A DNA stretch of 64,000 nt from Tillus elongatus (lineage: Eukaryota; Arthropoda; Insecta; Coleoptera; Cleridae), in assembly GCA_964006375.1 (NCBI GenBank), contig OZ023263.1:138293173-138357172 (forward strand), in the 5' to 3' direction. A program made the translations under genes and the position numbers. Below the pieces are notes generated by a model. It was not told the DNA's origin. It saw nothing but the letters and a program-made list of their open reading frames with translations, and made no database searches. The first letter of the stretch is position 1; every line of letters starts with the position of its first letter. Shown here piece by piece: positions 61,681 through 64,000 of this stretch.

Positions 61681-61911
61681 TGTACTTCATAGACTATAAG
61701 ATAACGACATCAACTGGTATTCGCTTGGCTTATTCTATTTATAATTTAGACGCGTAGTCAATGGATGAGTTCTTCGTTGGCGAGGTACGCTTAATGGTCT
61801 TTACGGTCGAAAGATGGACCTACAAGCACCTTGATATGATTTACGGAAACCAAGATGGTTGCTTCAATCAGTTGGGCCCCTAATGTTTGTTTACTTTATA
61901 ATGGTTTTAAT
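60831..61911 (-). repeat. Long terminal repeat, family LTR2
   Basis: About 1.08 kb, opening TGAAATTGAGTAGG on the plus strand and containing AATTACTATA plus (TA)n (61,608-61,678). Homologous to the solo LTR at 51,528-52,499. Confidence 0.7.
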
Positions 61912-62100
61912 CAATGGCGGAACAAAAGATGACTGAGTCCCCCTGCAAACGATTATTTTGGGCCCCCTAGTTTTTTTTTAAACTAAGGTTGTGTGTTATG
62001 TAAAAACAACCAATACCCGTTAATAAGACCTGACGTTGGACACTGCGGCTGGTAATCTAGAACAGAAAACAAAAACAAATCCAACTAATTCGGTAAGTTT
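61912..62100. repeat. Possible hAT-related fragment
   Basis: CAATGGCGGAACAAAAGATG and GGGCCCCCTAG resemble sequence near the ends of ZMYM1-type hAT elements, and a hAT transposase remnant lies at 62,511-62,840. Tentative. Confidence 0.3.
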
Positions 62101-62245
62101 AAGTGCGTGCGCGTGCGCGTGCGCGTGCGCGTGCGCGCGCGCGTGTGTGTGTGTGCGTGTGTGTCTGTATGTATGAATGTATGTATCACACCGATAACAC
62201 AAAAAATAATGTGCCGATTTTGATAAAATTTGGCAGGTAGGTACC
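62101..62245 (+). repeat. Family M 5' end with a (TG/CG)n instead of (TA)n head
   Basis: A GCGTGC / GTGTGT array grades into TGTATG and then ATCACACCGATAACACAAAA and GTGCCGATTTTGATAAAATT. The element start is the same as in other family M copies, but the microsatellite is different. Confidence 0.65.
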
Positions 62246-62510
62246 TTGTAAGTATTTATTTTGATTGTGAACCTGAACCCATATTATCTTAATTTTCATT
62301 AACAAAATTTTAACCTTAAGAAAAGAAATAAATTAATACAACTCACTATAGATATACAACGATCTCCCGATTGGGCACAAAGGATCCTCCAACTCAACTT
62401 AAGTTCTTGTGCACTAACACAGTAATACAGAGTATTTTACATACGTATATAATTATTATGAACACCCTAAATAGTTTGTTGCACCGGGCATCCAAAATTA
62501 ACACTAATTT
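62246..62510. other. Unassigned sequence
   Basis: Nothing recognisable. Confidence 0.45.
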
Positions 62511-62840
62511 ATTTACATAAAACATTTCGTTCGTCGAGAGTTTTTTGTTGCGAAATTGTCAGTGTCCATATCTATTTTTTGTTTAATAAAATTGTTTTCT
62601 ATACTTATTACTGACAAATCGGAAAAACGCTGTTGGCCCATCGTATTCCGTAAGTATGTTTTAATTAATTCAAGTTTGGAAAACACACGTTCTGCAGACG
62701 ATACACTCACGGAAAGAGTTAGAAACAGTTGTAATGCACTGCTGACGTCTGGAAAATTGGGTGCAACACACCTGTTCTCAATTAATAAGTGTTATGCAAG
62801 TTCGGGTATTGTCTCTAATTAAGATAATCCATCATTTAAA
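62511..62840 (-). pseudogene. hAT transposase C-terminal dimerisation domain remnant
   Basis: The minus strand reads APNFPDVSSALQLFLTLSVS then SSAERVFSKLELIKTYLRNT and RFSDLSVISIENNF. This is the SAERSFSKLKLIKTYLRS...LSIE signature of the hAT C-terminal dimerisation region, as in ZMYM1-like and related transposases. The upstream part (LIENRCV) has stops. The RNase H-like catalytic core and BED finger are not present, so this is a 3' fragment. Confidence 0.85.
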
Positions 62841-63149
62841 CCTTTCTTCAGTGCAATCATTTGATGTGAAAAAAAAACCATACCTAATACACGCAAACAC
62901 TCGGATGCTCGAACTATCCTTATCCCTTATCCAGTAAATATGAAATAAATCGTTTATCAGTTTTTAGTTCAAATTCAAACCAGTTATTTGTGTCATTACA
63001 AAATATATTGACACCATTATACCTAATAAGTAGGCCTTCATAAATTTTATTTTTAACCGTTTCTTAGAAGGACGGACTGAGGACTGATGATGAAATATAT
63101 GATCCAGCATTTTTACGTTCTTGGAAACGAAAGTCACCCAGCCCCGATT
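62841..63149. other. Unassigned sequence
   Basis: A minus-strand stretch near 62,960-63,050 is open but shows no known motif; it could be further decayed hAT sequence. Confidence 0.35.
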
Positions 63150-63392
63150 TCTATAACTGAATTATTATATGGCCTGTAAAGTGGTTATTTTTATTTTCTC
63201 CCTGTCATGATAATCATTCAATGCCTAGACATTGTATACATCAAAGAGTAGGTTTGTTTGCTTATTGAATTTTGTTAGTATTTATATGGGTTGTTTTAGA
63301 GTATTTTGCCGGCTTGTATGTTGTTCGACTTTCATGTAAGAGTGTATACGTGTGGATATTTTCACTGTTACCTTCCCCTTATAGATATCATC

Positions 63393-63447
<55 letters not shown>
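63150..63447 (+). repeat. Family D repeat with (TA)n
   Basis: Matches 56,378-56,625 closely, with ~22 extra bp (GACTTTCATGTAAGAGTGTA), and ends CTTATAGATATCATCACAA followed by (TA)n (63,397-63,447), as at 18,999. Confidence 0.7.
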
Positions 63448-63451
<4 letters not shown>

Positions 63452-64000
63452 AACCTAAGATTCCGGGACCGCTAGCATAGATCTATAAACTTTCATATTT
63501 CGACAGATTCCAGGACCGTGCTTATTTGTAGTGGGGGGATATGGAGGGGTAACCATAACTCGCAAGATTTGAGGACCATGTCATATTTTTAAATGATTTA
63601 ACGTATTTATTATAATAATCATTATTAGTTACTCTGAGACATTTCTGGTAGCAAAAAGATAATTAGAAACAGATATTATTGTACCTATTTAACAAAATAA
63701 ATGTGTGTGCGCTCTCTGCATGTTTGTGTGTGTATTTTGTGTAGGTAAGTATGCATGGGTGCGTGCGGGCGTGTGGATATGCATGCATTTTGGTGTATGC
63801 AATTTATTAAGAAGGGAGCCAAACTAATAAGAAACCTAACTAGATTGAAGTAGGGCGATTAAAAAAACTGCTATAATATTAGTCTAGCAAATCCCTTTAA
63901 TCAATGATGAGCTTGAAAAACCTCAAAGATAGGTAATAAGACTTTTAAATAAACTTGCTTATTTTAAATGAGGGCGATTTTTTGTTGAATATTTTAATTT
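63448..64000. other. Unassigned sequence
   Basis: CTAAGATTCCGGGACCG, ACAGATTCCAGGACCGTG and AGATTTGAGGACCATG (63,459-63,580) form a loose three-fold repeat. Otherwise nothing is seen. Confidence 0.45.

Larger units (their letters stand above)
58586..61911 (-). mobile_element. LTR retrotransposon (family LTR2), coiled-coil ORF only
   Basis: Minus-strand order: LTR (61,911-60,831), PBS-like site (60,830-60,811), coiled-coil ORF (60,666-59,570), then a tandem-repeat region (59,560-58,840) and sequence (58,830-58,730: GCTGATTAATAAATTTATTT, GCTTGACATTGGCTTTAAAT) that matches 15,255-15,340 of the LTR1 element. A second LTR is not seen on the left. No pol domain is coded. The internal region is homologous to that of the LTR1 element while the LTRs are not obviously related. 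Confidence 0.6.

Overview
This window reads as nuclear DNA from an invertebrate animal, most likely an arthropod. The bases are strongly A+T-rich. The identifiable coding remnants are DUF4817/mariner-like DDE transposases, a hAT transposase, Ty3/gypsy pol, a CR1/jockey-group LINE and a tRNA-derived SINE. No ribosomal RNA gene, complete host gene or bacterial gene structure is visible. The species cannot be named from sequence alone. Nearly everything that can be annotated is transposable-element material, much of it nested. About twenty long (TA)n arrays are spread through the window, and most sit inside repeat families.

Layout. 1-9,130: a small MITE, a decayed LINE reverse-transcriptase fragment, a mariner-like element with an N-terminal transposase remnant, a second mariner-like remnant inside 0.5-kb inverted repeats, and a solo LTR. 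9,130-14,700: mostly unassigned A+T-rich DNA with microsatellites, copies of a TA-linked repeat (called family M here) and a SINE fragment. 14,700-18,170: an LTR element (minus strand) coding only for a coiled-coil protein. 18,170-22,560: repeat families M, D, E and G, and a full SINE with target-site duplication. 22,612-25,153: foldback element B. 25,172-27,010: a separate four-unit hairpin array. 27,010-40,980: repeat families G, M and F with few coding traces, a hairpin MITE, and a 69-bp retroposed insert whose empty site is also in the window.

40,983-50,880 is the centrepiece. A degenerate Ty3/gypsy element (gag, protease, RT, RNase H, partial integrase) is interrupted by a 3.0-kb LINE with an intact 988-residue endonuclease-RT ORF, and by foldback element A (45,730-48,902), which duplicated a TA. 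50,880-64,000 holds a palindromic MITE, a second LTR family (solo copy and a copy joined to its coiled-coil ORF), a broken second LINE copy, a candidate zinc-finger exon with a tandemly repeated end, a second SINE and a hAT fragment.

The most interesting system is the foldback family (copies A and B). It has TA target-site duplications and long inverted arms of ~98-bp repeats, each with an NRF-1-like palindrome. Its ends gather CCAAT, CRE, YY1, ETS and E2F-like motifs, as in a housekeeping promoter, and the centre holds one unrecognised reading frame shared by both copies. The LINE is the only element whose protein still looks intact; all others appear dead or non-autonomous.
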